DNA from: Axinella damicornis
Lineage: Eukaryota; Porifera; Demospongiae; Axinellida; Axinellidae
Reading direction: 5' to 3'
Length of the DNA: 64,000 nucleotides
Assembly: GCA_963931865.1 (NCBI GenBank)
Contig: OZ007513.1
Span: forward strand, 3,388,098 to 3,452,097
In this document: positions 12,901 through 22,927 of the stretch, one piece after another
How the letters are laid out: every line of letters starts with the position of its first letter
Position numbering within the stretch: position 1 is the stretch's first letter
Translations under genes and position numbers: made by a program
The notes under the pieces: model-generated
What the model was told of the DNA's origin: nothing
Databases searched by the model: none
Seen by the model: only the letters and a program-made list of their open reading frames with translations

Positions 12901-14055
12901 AGTACTTAGTCTCTCTGTCTTCCTCCCTCCTTCCTTTCCCTCCTTCCCTCCCTCACTCTCTCGCTCTCCCGAATCCCTCCCTCCCTCCCCCCTCCTTCCT
13001 TCCCTCCCTCACTCTCCCTCCCTCGGTCTCCCTCCTTCCCCCCTCCCTCCCTCGGTCTCCCTCCTTCCCCCCCCCCCCCCCCCCTCCCTCCCCCCCCCCC
13101 CCCCCCCCCCCTCCTTTAGAATCCTCGACGGGAAGTGGTCCACCACCACCTCCTGGCTTCACTGCAAAGGGAAAGGATAGCTCAGGACCCAACACCTTGA
13201 GTAACTCCGTCAATCATTCCTTCTGGGCCAATGCAACTGGACAAGGTACATGTAGGGTCTATGCCGTCGAAATTCTGGAGCAGTTTTGCCTTGCTAGCCA
13301 TCTGCTTGCCACCTTGATCATCTGACCTGATCATTTTGGTGATTAAGGTAGCATTATAGCTTTACCGTTAGGGTACCTTTAACCGTCGGGGCCCCGACGG
13401 TTAAAGGTACCCTAACGGTAAAGGTATAATGCTACCTTAAGTTAACACTGATTATGTAATTTCCACTCCCAAAAGCGGTGTTGTTCTGGCATGAGCTCTC
13501 TTGCGTTGTGCTATACTGTAACATTTTCACTGTCCTCCTCCAGTTGGCCACCTGTACCACAACCAGCTGATGCAGAGCTGGGCCCACTACATGCAACTCA
13601 AGGCAGTTCCTCCACAGCAGCTCTCCAGAAACCAACAACAGCTACTTGCTCAGCAACAGCAGTACCTTGCCAGAGCCCAGCAGGCGTTATTAATGCAGGG
13701 TCATCCCTTCTTGCAAGCTGCTATGGGGATGCAGATCCGACCTGGAGTTGTCGGTGTCAACATGGGGCACACTGCTGTCCATAGTGGGACTCCTGCTGTC
13801 AGCCTAGGACATACTGCTCATGCTGTCAATGGTGGAGCTTCAGGACAGGTCATTCCTTCGACATCATCAGTATCAGGACAGGTCACTGGGACAGTACCAG
13901 CGTCGGCAGCAAAACACGAAATGACTGTTGGCAGTGATGAGACGGTTCTGAACCAACCTGGCTCATTGTACAGAATTGTTGAACACAACATCAGAAATAA
14001 GACTGACATGGCTGGGTTGCCAAGGACTGCCAAGAAGAAGTCCACTCTGAAGTGA
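5176..14055 (+). CDS. CNOT4: CNOT4, CCR4-NOT subunit 4 (partial, 5' exons missing)
   Basis: CNOT4 is a RING-type E3 ubiquitin ligase of the CCR4-NOT complex, acting in mRNA decay and translational quality control. Exons joined by splice sites and matching phase: 5176-5243, 6083-6201, 7878-7911, 8394-9784, 10067-10159, 11046-11348, 12102-12304, 12698-12854, 13120-13245, 13544-14055, together 1001 codons plus stop. Exon 1 encodes DCMYLHALGDNEASFTKEDM and continues into GKHQ, matching the end of the human CCCH finger. Exons 5 and 6 join as QPEDDLGFDPWDESSKGLAD, a hallmark CNOT4 motif. Exon 6 ends in FRSVFPNVNISF. The C-terminus is Gln-rich, and one poly-Gln run lies in exon 8. Exon 4 adds about 460 residues rich in Ser, His and Gly. 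The RING and RRM exons must lie in the gap or before the window. The donors at 9784 and 12854 are weaker than the others. Confidence 0.85.
5244..6082. other. CNOT4 intron
   Basis: Donor GTAAGC at 5244 and acceptor ending TTTGCAG at 6082. No other gene or clear repeat is seen inside. The phase (2 nt left, 1 nt right) restores a glycine codon. Confidence 0.6.
6296..6945. mobile_element. 650-bp MITE, copy 2
   Basis: Same length, termini and orientation as the copy at 4144-4793, with only scattered differences, and again flanked by TA on both sides. It lies within a CNOT4 intron. The close similarity suggests recent activity or local duplication, although the flanking sequences differ, which favours separate insertion. 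Confidence 0.85.
7171..7798. mobile_element. MITE-like element with CAGTAGCGGTCAATATAAAG ends
   Basis: The left end CAGTAGCGGTCAATATAAAG, continuing TTCCC, is matched in reverse complement at the right end (GGGAACTTTATATTGGCCGC). Both sides are flanked by TA. Inside, short GCGTA/TACGC words recur near both ends, as in subterminal transposase-binding repeats. It lies in the CNOT4 intron before exon 7878-7911. Confidence 0.7.
8125..8240. repeat. 52-bp tandem duplication
   Basis: Two adjacent copies of a unit beginning GCCATCTAGGGTCGTAAGGT and ending with TTTGTTTTC(A/G)GCACTCT. They lie in the intron upstream of the large Ser/His-rich CNOT4 exon. Confidence 0.75.
9902..10035. repeat. CA microsatellite with CACACATACACT extension
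   Basis: A (CA)n run of about 68 bp, then about five copies of a 12-bp unit ACACTCACACAT. It sits in a short CNOT4 intron directly upstream of the acceptor for exon 10067-10159. Confidence 0.9.
10549..10929. mobile_element. TAGCCTCG-family inverted-repeat element
   Basis: Starts TAGCCTCGTTCCCAGGCC and ends GGCCTGTTAACGAGGCTA. The flanks CTGTAAATC and ATGTAAATC match at 8 of 9 positions, consistent with a 9-bp target duplication. Further inside, TGGTATGTTTCCTCACGT is repeated inverted as CATGTGAGGAAACATACCA, so it is a foldback of at least two nested arms. It lies in a CNOT4 intron. Confidence 0.75.
10923..11064 (+). repeat. Tandem duplication of a CNOT4 3' splice site
   Basis: A unit of about 66 bp running from GAGGCTAATG to GATCCCTGGGA occurs twice; the second copy has an 8-bp insertion. 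Each copy holds GGCTTGACAG and the first about 17 bases of exon 11046-11348. The 5' acceptor, ending at 10971, would give an in-frame TGA about 22 codons later, so the 3' acceptor, ending at 11045, was used in the gene model. Confidence 0.8.
11670..12080. repeat. Two adjacent minisatellites in a CNOT4 intron
   Basis: The first block, to about 11845, repeats a 20-21-bp unit GTTCATACCCCCACGTTCCG. The second block repeats GTGTTCATACTGTCCC-like units of about 16 to 22 bp. The array runs almost to the acceptor of exon 12102-12304. The open frames across it are artefacts of the repeat. Confidence 0.85.
12905..13118. repeat. Pyrimidine-rich low-complexity intron
   Basis: Runs of TCCCTCCC and poly-C form a long polypyrimidine tract ending in TTTAG, the acceptor of the CNOT4 exon at 13120. 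The length of such runs may be unreliable in the assembly. Confidence 0.8.
13343..13440. mobile_element. 98-bp palindromic MITE with TTAA flanks
   Basis: A nearly perfect palindrome centred on GGGGCCCC. It reads TTAAGGTAGCATTATA at the left and TATAATGCTACCTTAA at the right. The TTAA at each end is the target duplication typical of piggyBac-type elements. It lies within the last CNOT4 intron. Confidence 0.65.
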
Positions 14056-15009
14056 CCAGTGGCTATCACAGAATCCGGAAAGTGAACGAATGACAAAGTA
14101 TCAGATTATTTGTTATGATGAGTATGACATTATTATTATTGCTTTTGCAGAAATCATTGTGCTGTATGTGTACATACCCTTTTCATACTGTGTTTGTCTC
14201 ACAGTGACATAGTATTGATGGATGGCAAGACAACATCAATTCTGATTGGGTTGAAGTTCAAGGTAGTCTTCTAAATACAGGGAAGAAAATGTTTCTCAGC
14301 TTCTAGATTCTTGGTCTCGTTCCCAGACCCCGAACGCGCACGTTCGGGGTCTGGGAACGAGACTAGGCACTCCTGGTTTCAGAAATACTAGTTGGACAAT
14401 GAAAGGTGCAGCCACCAACAAGCTGACGTTGCTACCATTCCTGCTCAAGGTCAGGCATCCAGCTCCGTTTATAGTTCAATTTTTCTTTTGGGGGGGGGGG
14501 GGGGGGCTGCTAAAAATTGTATAGGCTACGGAATTCCATTTGAGATCATAGTGGTATGCATCCACTGCATCAAAAGAAATATAGCCATGCATGCTCTTTC
14601 TGTTGCCATTACTCAGTAGTCCAAGTGCTTCTTCTCACTGATGTGCCAATCTAACGCAAGATTATACGTGAGCTGCTAGTATAAGTCCAATTACCAGGAG
14701 TTCAGTAACGTTGCCCCTGGTAAGTCTAATAGAGGCACATTGCGTGCACTATGACAGGACTGAAGATTGATGATTGAATGCCTATAGTACATTGTAGTAT
14801 GCCTAATTCAAATTTTGCACACACAAAGAATAGTTATAAGACTATAGTTATTAATGCCATAAAATTTATACTACTAAAATCACAACAATGAGAGTGCAAA
14901 TTAATTTTACCTGAACAATTGTAGTGAACGTTACCTGCTCTAAATAGTCGATGTCATATGTCCATATGCAGTGAGGCATGCGTGAAAACTTGTTAATTCA
15001 CCATCATAT
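14056..15009. other. Convergent intergenic region
   Basis: Holds the probable 3' UTRs of CNOT4 and of the minus-strand repeat protein, which end facing each other. It contains the palindrome at 14313-14365 and a poly-G run near 14490. No other gene is seen. Confidence 0.5.
14313..14365. mobile_element. TAGTCTCG-family palindrome
   Basis: GGTCTCGTTCCCAGACCCC and its reverse complement face each other around AACGCGCACGTT, ending GAGACTA. This is a minimal hairpin member of the family described at 50252-50405. No clear target duplication remains. Confidence 0.65.
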
Positions 15010-18000
15010 TTAAAAGTGTTCGTCAGAGTCGATCAAGTTGAGTGGCTCTCGAAGTTCAGAGAACTTTGTAGCAGGAGCAAGAAGCCATGATCGAACTTGT
15101 TTTGATTGGCTGTCATTGTTTATGACATTGAGTGGCCTTGGAGTTGGACGTTCGACGACTGTCACAGTGGGAGCTAAACGTTTAACCTTATGGTCCACGC
15201 TTTCCAACTCTATGTACTCGGTAACACTTTCACTCTTCTTGTTCATGCATCTCTGTTGCAGCTTGGGCCACACTTGCTCGTACGTGTGGTACAAGAGGAC
15301 TCCGATGAAGGTGGTAAATGCTGTGCCAACAGACGTGTATGCAACAGTTGCCTGGCTGACTGGTACTTCTGCAAGTTTCACATAGTAGGTGGCTACAGCA
15401 AGAATGCCCAGGTTGAGGATGAAAGAGGCTTCGAGAACGTCAACATACAACCTCTTATACACTGCACCAGTGTAACGTGTTACCAGTGTGAGTCCGAATG
15501 CTACTGAAGAGATAGCCAGAAGATTTAGACTGGGATCGGCTCGAGTGTTGAAGGCAAACACCAGGAACAGAGCACAGCGAAAACAGAGCAGTAGTCCAGT
15601 CCAGTAACGATGTTTATCCTTGTATGGTGCTTGGTAGGCATCCAGGAGTGGCCTTATTCTGGGCTTGTTTATCCAGTAGAAACATCTTCCGTTCGATTTG
15701 GCCTGAAGCCACTGCCCAACAGTGAGGATGACGGTGTAGGGAAGGAAGAGAAACAGGAGTATCAGCGAAGCTACAAGAAAGAGGATGATGTGTTTGCCAT
15801 GAAAGTATTGGATGTTTGCATCGTATAACCACACAGCGACCTGCACCTCGTCAGGATAGTCTAGGAGGGTGAAAAACATGGCGGTGATGATTGTACGAAG
15901 GAGCTTTGCGTAAGAGAGGAGGAAAAGAGTTACCAGAACTGCTACCGGATTGGAACCAAAAAGCTTTGCAATCCTTGATGAGTATTCACAGCCGATTATT
16001 ATCAGGCCTACTAAGCTCCATACATATACAGGAAAGACAAACTGTAACCATGTTTTGGTGTACTGATTCATTCCGTCAAAGAAGCAAGTCTCGATGCCAA
16101 AGTCTAGGTTAAGCCAGGCTATGAACACTGTCAGAATGTTGGTTTGGTTGGGAGGGAAGAAGATTGCACGATTAACTGTGACAACGTTGGCATAGAAGAT
16201 CAGCCCATTGATGGTTCCAGCTGCAACTGTGAGCTTGAAAACTAGCAGCAGCAGGACTAAAGCAATCCCAGCCAGGGCAAACGGAATAAGCAACAGTACG
16301 TGTAAGTTAGAACACTTTAAACATTTGGTGCTACCCAGAGCAAGGCTGAGACCTGGTTTGCACTCTCCACACAAGAGACCAGATCTGTTGTTTTCACACT
16401 GCAAGTCAGTGTTGCTGAGCGGGAAAGTAATCTGGTTAGTGGCCGGCTTACAGTAATCAAACGGGCAGTGTGGGTGAAGGATCAGAGCTTGAGAGTGGCC
16501 GTTGTACCCCACCCAGTAATCTCCCTCTCGAGTTAGTGCTCTCTCTGTGATATTACACCTAGTGGTGTAGGTCTTAAGCCTTGGCTCACACCCACAGGTA
16601 CCGTCGGAGGAGTTGAAGCTGAATCCTGGAGGGCAGGGAAGGAACTGTACGGAGATGCTGAGAACCTTTCCATCAGTTGAGCATGGGCCATCTGCATACA
16701 GAACTAACATGCCACTATTGTTGGTAACTGAGGTACGAAATTGATAGTGTAGTTCTGTGCAGCCTTTCTTTGTTTCTTGGGTAGCTTGGAATTGAGCTAG
16801 TGTGGTACTCCCATGTGTGTCACGGAACATTGCTCTGACCACTGCTGGAACTATCCCATCTCTCTGTCCAGTAGCAACCGCCGAGATCCGGAGCACTTCA
16901 CCTGGATGCACTTGCCTAACCAGTTCTGACGCGTTACAGTACGGGATTCCATCATCGCATGGGCACACTTGAAAAGGGTTGGAAGAAGTGCTGTGTGGTT
17001 CAAGTTCCATAATACTAGTAAACACATGTGATGGAATGGAACCTGAACTACCAATGACTTTGTAATCAACAGTAATGGTGCAGCTGTCCAAAGATCCACC
17101 GTAAACTGTGCTACCTGCTGTCTGTGCATTATTGTTGTACAAGTGCAGATGGATGTTGAAGTAGGATATTATTGCAGGAATTAAATCAGACCATGTATAA
17201 CTGACTTGAACGTCAAACAGCCCATGAATTTGAAAGAAGCACTTCTCGAGTTTTGAAATGCTAGGAAAACAGTAAGAGGCAGGATTAGAATCTGCTGCAT
17301 ACACTGCCCCACCGTACTCTGTTGCATTGTTACTAACCATAAGAAATGTTGTATTCCGAGAGAGGAAATTGAATGAATTTACCAGATACTGTCCGCCACC
17401 CTTTGCAGCAACGTTCGCTGTGAAACTGGCATTTCCGTTGAAGTAAAGAAACGTTCCCACTCCATACAACCCTCCACCTTTGAGCTGCCCAGTGTTTGAG
17501 CTGAAACTGGTGCTTCCACTGAATTTCAGAGTGCTATTCTCAGAGTACAAGCCTCCGCCATAGTACTGCACTGAGTTGCCGCTGAAAACACTGAGCCTTT
17601 CAAAAATTAGAGTACTGTCTTCTGTATACACTGCTCCCCCATGAATCAGTGCTGAATTATCCGCAAAGAGTACGTAACATGTGGGCTCTATTACTTTGCC
17701 AATATTGCCACCTGCACCTTTTCCAGCAGTGTTCACATTTAGAATAGTTACCTTTGCATTGATTCCTCCCCCATATGATGCAGCTGAGTTGTTTGTGAAT
17801 GTGATGAAGCCTCTAAAGTTCAGAGTACTGGCTAATGCGTTGATTCCTCCGCCATGTGTGGCTATGTTGCCACCAAATGCAACAATTCCAGTTAAGTTCA
17901 GTGTGCTGTTCTTTCCTGCGTTAATACCTCCACCATGTGCAGCAGGATTATTTCTGAAAGTAGTCTTTCCAGCAAAGTTCAGAGTGCTATTCCACCCATT

Positions 18001-19596
18001 GATTCCTCCACCATATAAATTAGCTGAATTTTTTCTGAAAGTATTCTCTCCCATGCAACTTAAATAGCTGCTATATATATTCATTCCTCCACCATATGTA
18101 CCTGAGTTGCTTCTGAAAGTATTGCAGCCAGTGAAATTCAAAGTGCTATTCCATGCACATATTCCTCCGCCAGAGCGTTCTGCTGAGTTGCTTCTAAATG
18201 TCGAGTGTCCTATGAAGTTCAACGTGCTATTTACTACATTCAGTCCTCCTCCACTGACCATAGCTGAGTTGTTTCTGGAGGTGGTGTTTCCAGTAAAGCT
18301 CACGGTGCTGCGCCATGCATTAATCTCTCCACCAATTCTAGCCAAGTTGTTTCTAAAGGTATTGTTTCCAGTGAAGTTTAAAGTGCTGTACCATGCCAGA
18401 ATTCCTCCACCAAAACCAGCAACTGAGTTGTGCGTGAATGCACTATTTCCAGTGAAGTTCAGAGCACTGTGGAATGCATAAATCCCTCCACCGTCACTAG
18501 CTGAATTCCCCCAAACATCACTGTTCCCAGTGAACCCTAGAGTGCTAAACCTTGAGTAAATTCCTCCACCAAAATACTTTGCTGAAGTCTTTCCAAACTC
18601 ACTGTTACCAGTGAAGTTGAGTGTACTATTCAGTGCATGGATTCCACCACCATATACTGCAAAATTGTTGCTGAAAGTACAGTTTCCATTGAAATTCAGA
18701 GTGCTATTCTTTGTGTTAATTCCTCCTCCAAACTGTACAGCTGAACTATCTCTGACAGTACAGATTCCATTGAAGTTTAGGGTACTGTTCAGTGCATTGA
18801 TCCCGCCTCCATAAGCTGCTATGTTGTTTCTAAAAGTGCTGTTTCCAGTGTAATGCAAAGTGCTACTGTGTGCAGAAATCCCTCCACCGTATTCAGCTGT
18901 GTTGTCTCTGAAAGTGGTGTTCCCAGTAACGAACAAGGTGCTATTGTTTGTGAACATTCCTCCCCCCAAACAGGTACAAGTATGATTTCTATTAGAGCAC
19001 CCCCTGCAGTTATTGGTGAAACTGTTGCTTCCCTTCAGGTTCAAACTACTGTAGAATACTCCCAGTGCGGTACCAGCACTGTCCTGAAATGAGCAATTGG
19101 AAATTTCCATGTTCTTCCCTAAAACAATAGACATGCCATATACGGTCAGGTATTCTGAATCAGTTCTTTCACAAATTGAGCAATATCCAATTGCTTCCTT
19201 GGCACAAGAGTTAAATGTCAAGCCATGTAAAGTCACATGTGAAGTGTTTCTGAATGTGAATCCCACCAGTCCCGTGCACGTGATCTTACTTGCTGTGTGA
19301 CCATGCGTAGGTGAGTACAGTTGTGCACATATCTCAAAACCACTGACATTTTCCACGGTAAAATTTACATCGAGCACATGGTCCCCAGGCAGCAGTAGAA
19401 GTGTGGTGTTGGAGGTGAGGTAGCGGAGAGGCTGTCGTGCATACTCGGAGAGGGTGAGGCAAGGGGTTACGGGGCATGCTGCATCATGAGAGGGCTTGAC
19501 ATAATGGGTGGTGTGGCCAGAGCAGATGGTGGGCAGGACCAGGAGGGGTAGGATGGTTACCATGACAACATAGTGCAGCCTTGGCGACCCACCCAT
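15010..19596 (-). CDS. GGGI-repeat (Pmp-like) beta-helix multi-pass surface protein
   Basis: One uninterrupted exon of 1528 aa. The first ATG is at 19596; the open frame extends 12 codons upstream, but from a TTG. Residues 1-27 form a signal peptide (MGGSPRLHYVVMVTILPLLV). About residues 200-760 hold some 20 repeats of 24-27 residues with the pattern STLNFTGN..F..N.A..GGGI, typical of right-handed parallel beta-helix proteins and similar to chlamydial polymorphic membrane proteins. They carry many NST glycosylation sites. A Cys-rich stretch follows (CPPGF...CGC, then LLCGECKPG and CLKC). The last about 450 residues hold around ten hydrophobic segments, the first VLLLIPFALAGIALVLLLLV. Extracellular adhesion or recognition is an inference; no family function is known to me. 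The lack of introns contrasts with its neighbours. Confidence 0.8.
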   Translation of the reverse strand: MGGSPRLHYVVMVTILPLLVLPTICSGHTTHYVKPSHDAACPVTPCLTLSEYARQPLRYLTSNTTLLLLPGDHVLDVNFTVENVSGFEICAQLYSPTHGHTASKITCTGLVGFTFRNTSHVTLHGLTFNSCAKEAIGYCSICERTDSEYLTVYGMSIVLGKNMEISNCSFQDSAGTALGVFYSSLNLKGSNSFTNNCRGCSNRNHTCTCLGGGMFTNNSTLFVTGNTTFRDNTAEYGGGISAHSSTLHYTGNSTFRNNIAAYGGGINALNSTLNFNGICTVRDSSAVQFGGGINTKNSTLNFNGNCTFSNNFAVYGGGIHALNSTLNFTGNSEFGKTSAKYFGGGIYSRFSTLGFTGNSDVWGNSASDGGGIYAFHSALNFTGNSAFTHNSVAGFGGGILAWYSTLNFTGNNTFRNNLARIGGEINAWRSTVSFTGNTTSRNNSAMVSGGGLNVVNSTLNFIGHSTFRSNSAERSGGGICAWNSTLNFTGCNTFRSNSGTYGGGMNIYSSYLSCMGENTFRKNSANLYGGGINGWNSTLNFAGKTTFRNNPAAHGGGINAGKNSTLNLTGIVAFGGNIATHGGGINALASTLNFRGFITFTNNSAASYGGGINAKVTILNVNTAGKGAGGNIGKVIEPTCYVLFADNSALIHGGAVYTEDSTLIFERLSVFSGNSVQYYGGGLYSENSTLKFSGSTSFSSNTGQLKGGGLYGVGTFLYFNGNASFTANVAAKGGGQYLVNSFNFLSRNTTFLMVSNNATEYGGAVYAADSNPASYCFPSISKLEKCFFQIHGLFDVQVSYTWSDLIPAIISYFNIHLHLYNNNAQTAGSTVYGGSLDSCTITVDYKVIGSSGSIPSHVFTSIMELEPHSTSSNPFQVCPCDDGIPYCNASELVRQVHPGEVLRISAVATGQRDGIVPAVVRAMFRDTHGSTTLAQFQATQETKKGCTELHYQFRTSVTNNSGMLVLYADGPCSTDGKVLSISVQFLPCPPGFSFNSSDGTCGCEPRLKTYTTRCNITERALTREGDYWVGYNGHSQALILHPHCPFDYCKPATNQITFPLSNTDLQCENNRSGLLCGECKPGLSLALGSTKCLKCSNLHVLLLIPFALAGIALVLLLLVFKLTVAAGTINGLIFYANVVTVNRAIFFPPNQTNILTVFIAWLNLDFGIETCFFDGMNQYTKTWLQFVFPVYVWSLVGLIIIGCEYSSRIAKLFGSNPVAVLVTLFLLSYAKLLRTIITAMFFTLLDYPDEVQVAVWLYDANIQYFHGKHIILFLVASLILLFLFLPYTVILTVGQWLQAKSNGRCFYWINKPRIRPLLDAYQAPYKDKHRYWTGLLLCFRCALFLVFAFNTRADPSLNLLAISSVAFGLTLVTRYTGAVYKRLYVDVLEASFILNLGILAVATYYVKLAEVPVSQATVAYTSVGTAFTTFIGVLLYHTYEQVWPKLQQRCMNKKSESVTEYIELESVDHKVKRLAPTVTVVERPTPRPLNVINNDSQSKQVRSWLLAPATKFSELREPLNLIDSDEHF

Positions 19597-19842
19597 TCTC
19601 CTGTTAGTGTGTAGGTATGCAGATAGGAACAACTTTTTATTCCATGCAGAACTACAGGTATCACTAACAGTATGATAATGGAAGACCCTCTAAGCATAAA
19701 CCCCGCAAACATTGAATTTAAGTTATGTGGGTTCAAAGTTCAATGGCTCCTAATCGAATATTGATCGCTTGCGCTACTTCGAACGCGTGTAACAACTGAA
19801 CGCGTAGGACTTCCCGTTCGCAACTCGAGATTATTGAAAGCG

Positions 19843-20501
19843 TACAGTGCACCCAGCAAAGAGAGTACATTTTGGTTTCTTTGAGAAAATTGTGTATAAC
19901 TTCAAACAGACATCATCTATGTTCAAAATAAGTTGATAGAAATGTACCATAACCATTTTGTGCCCAATCAAAAAAACAATAAATAAAGTCACATGACATT
20001 CCAACAGAGCTAAGGCTCCACATGTCAACTGAGTACGCAAAATACTTTAGGGTTGGCCTTTCCCTAAACCTAGGAGTTAAGATCTGAAACTTGATGCACG
20101 TGTAATAACCCAAGTGGATCAGGTTTTAAGCCCCTCTTGAATCCTTAATCGAGTCTGTTGTCCTGAGAGAGCAGAGATGTTAAAGCAGTTCCGGAGGGGC
20201 CTATACTTTAGGGTCAGCATTCACAAGGTCATGCTTATGCTATAGTATGTCTGGCCCAAGTTTAAAATCCTACAGATCCTGAGATGTTGACCCTTTTGTT
20301 CAATTTTTGTAAATTTAATCAAAAATCTGACCTTTGACCCCTAGTTTTTCTATTGAATTTATATGGAATTTTTTTTTTGGGGGGGGGGGGGGGATCCAGT
20401 CCAAAGGGGTTCTCACTTCTCACGTGGTTTTATAGTGATTTGAGTGGTGGTTGTAACTTACAAAATTTCCGAAAATGTACTCTCTTTGCTGGGAGCACTG
20501 T
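19843..20501. mobile_element. Inverted-repeat element, about 0.66 kb
   Basis: ACAGTGCACCCAGCAAAGAG at 19843 continues AGTACATTTTGG and is matched in reverse complement at 20469-20501 (CCGAAAATGTACTCTCTTTG continuing CTGGGAGCACTGT). GC-rich CGCGT/ACGCG words occur outside both arms, so the true element may extend to about 19750-20660. It holds a poly-G run at 20379. Confidence 0.5.
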
Positions 20502-21470
20502 ACTTGCTCGCTATTGTCCGATGGAGTCGCAAACCGGAAGTCGTACGCATTTGGAATTTATGCGCGTTATAAGTACCGCGTACGATCGAAATGACCTTGC
20601 GTATCGCGAACGTTCAAGCGCCCATAACTCTGCTTGCGTAAGTCCGATTGAAACGATAAAACTACCATTGTGATCAGCAATAAACGTGCTCTCTGATGGT
20701 ATAATAATCTCGGTTTTGACAAAATGCGGTGAATGGGTGGTTTATGCTTAGAGGGTTCCCTCCCCAAAGGGCCAAAACTGAAGGAGGTAAAGGTATACAG
20801 CCTGCATGGGGCAAAACGTTCTTGGCTCCTTGACTAGATATCAATGCATACACATAATTATAGGATGGATACTCGTACATGTAAACATTTCAATGGAGTC
20901 TGACACATAGTTTACATGAGGAAAACTTCAAGAAGCACCTTTAATTAATACCACCATAGCTACTTACTACCATAGCTAGCTACTTACTGTTCTTAATCAC
21001 TTTGAAGTAATTAACTCAGACCATCAATATAAGATGTCTGGGGGTGTTATTTTAGTATGGTAACTAGATAATGCTCATAGCTGGAACCTGCATTGGGGTG
21101 CCTTCGCAGCATGACTGACAATTGCACTGAATCAGTGTGATAATGTGTCATATTGCTCCCCACATGCAGACAATGCCATGTCATTGTGCTTGAACACATT
21201 CAATCAGCAATTAACTGAAATCAATAATTTAAGTGCCGTAGGGCAGGTAGGGTTCTGCCTCCACTATTATAGTTCCGCCTTACCACCACGTACATTTTTG
21301 TACGATGAATGCGTCAAGGGAAATGCCTACTTTGCATGGAGGGCACTTCATCTAACCCAATCATATTGCAGCTGAAGGTAGATAGTGCATGGAGCTATGA
21401 CTATTGGAGTAAAGTGAACTGAATCTGATGCCACTAATTAAGTCTTAAGAGACGACAGAAGTGAACTAAA

Positions 21471-21672
21471 GTCCCATTACTACACTGTATACTGATACTA
21501 AATTCACCACGAGCAGCCACTCTCAAAGTCCCATTACTACACTGTATATATAGCTATATGTATACTGATACTAACACCACGAGCAGCCACTCTCAAAGTC
21601 CCATTACTACACTGTATACTGATACTAACACCATGAGCAGCCACTCTCAAAGTCCCATTACTACACTGTATA
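21471..21672. repeat. About 60-bp tandem repeat, three to four copies
   Basis: Repeats of GTCCCATTACTACACTGTAT followed by ACTGATACTAACACCA(C/T)GAGCAGCCACTCTCAAA. The first copy reads ACTAAATTCACCACG instead. Confidence 0.8.
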
Positions 21673-22927
21673 CTAGACTGGTAGGCCATGGCAGTAAGCA
21701 TTCCGGTACCATCATAGCTAGTGGTGAAGGCGGATTTCTGTCTATCAATAGTGCAACCAGAAATATACATCAGTTAACTAACCACACTATTGTTATAATT
21801 ATTGTGCAATTATAGAGATGAGCTCTAAATTGTATTGTTTCAGCTAGCTATAGATATAGTGTGTAGCTGCAGGCAAGTTAACAAAAAAATTGATCGGTAC
21901 ATGTAGCTATAGGCATTTCATTGAGTACTCACATGGACCATCCTATAATTATGCGCAAGTAATGACATTCAGCGTGCATATAATAATACTCACGATATCA
22001 ATGTGGCCTCGACCCTCAGCGAGCTCTTTGGATTCCGAAGTGTTGGCTGGTGTCCTCTAGTACACTAATAGTTCACAGCTAGCGCACTCTGATACGAATA
22101 GCTAGATATCGTTCATGTCGCACAAACAGCAGCTAACTAGCTAGCTATTGAGCGAGATCACGAAGACAATCCACACGCAGGCAAGTGGAAAACGCGCGCG
22201 AGAATGCGAACGCTGAATACGCCTTTCCTATAAAGCTGTTCTGAATGACTTATCTTACAATGCGAACAATGGAAGTTTTGATTTACATTGTGTTTCCATA
22301 GGCCTACTGTACGCGCAGCAATCTCATGCAGGCTGGATTTCCCCGACAAAAGTTACATCTAACGGCTAGCCTCGAAAGAACGTGGACTGCAAGCAACATA
22401 AAGCTGGGCGGGGCCTGGGAACAAGGCAAGCTAACAGCAACCAATAGACCTTATTCTGCAAAAATGAAATTCCAGGTTTCCATTACTATGACAACAACAA
22501 CCCCTTGTACCCATTGGTCACCAGGATTTTCCCATTGAAGCCCATACAAATCCAATAATTTTTCTACTGGAGGCGCCTCCATGCAATTCAGATTTTGTAT
22601 GAGTTTCGAATCAATGGGAATTTGGGAGACCCATATTTAACTTACATTCCAACATTGCAAGTGCAGATATCACAGTGTCCTAGCTACTTATGCGCTAACA
22701 AAATGCATGAGGCAAGTCGAACCAAACAAAGTCAAGCAAAGCCTGATGCTCATTCGGAGAGTTCGAAGGTCGAGTAATCGTCGCTCGAACTGCGGTCACT
22801 TAGAAAAGGACGTAATTCATGACAAATTCCCATGGGTCACTCATGTGAAAGAATTACGTTACCATTCCCATGGGTTGCTCATGGGAAAGAATTACGTCAT
22901 TTGTACCTTGGGTTAATCATGGGACGT

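Noticed and set aside
15038..18481. Plus-strand frames opposite the repeat protein
   Set aside because: They are antisense shadows; their regular PPP-rich patterns mirror the GGGI repeats on the other strand.
19597..19632. Upstream start of the repeat protein at 19632
   Set aside because: The codon there is TTG; the first ATG, followed by a normal signal peptide, is at 19596.
21471..21672. Possible CRISPR-like array
   Set aside because: The units are contiguous with no unique spacers, and the genome is eukaryotic; it is an ordinary tandem repeat.
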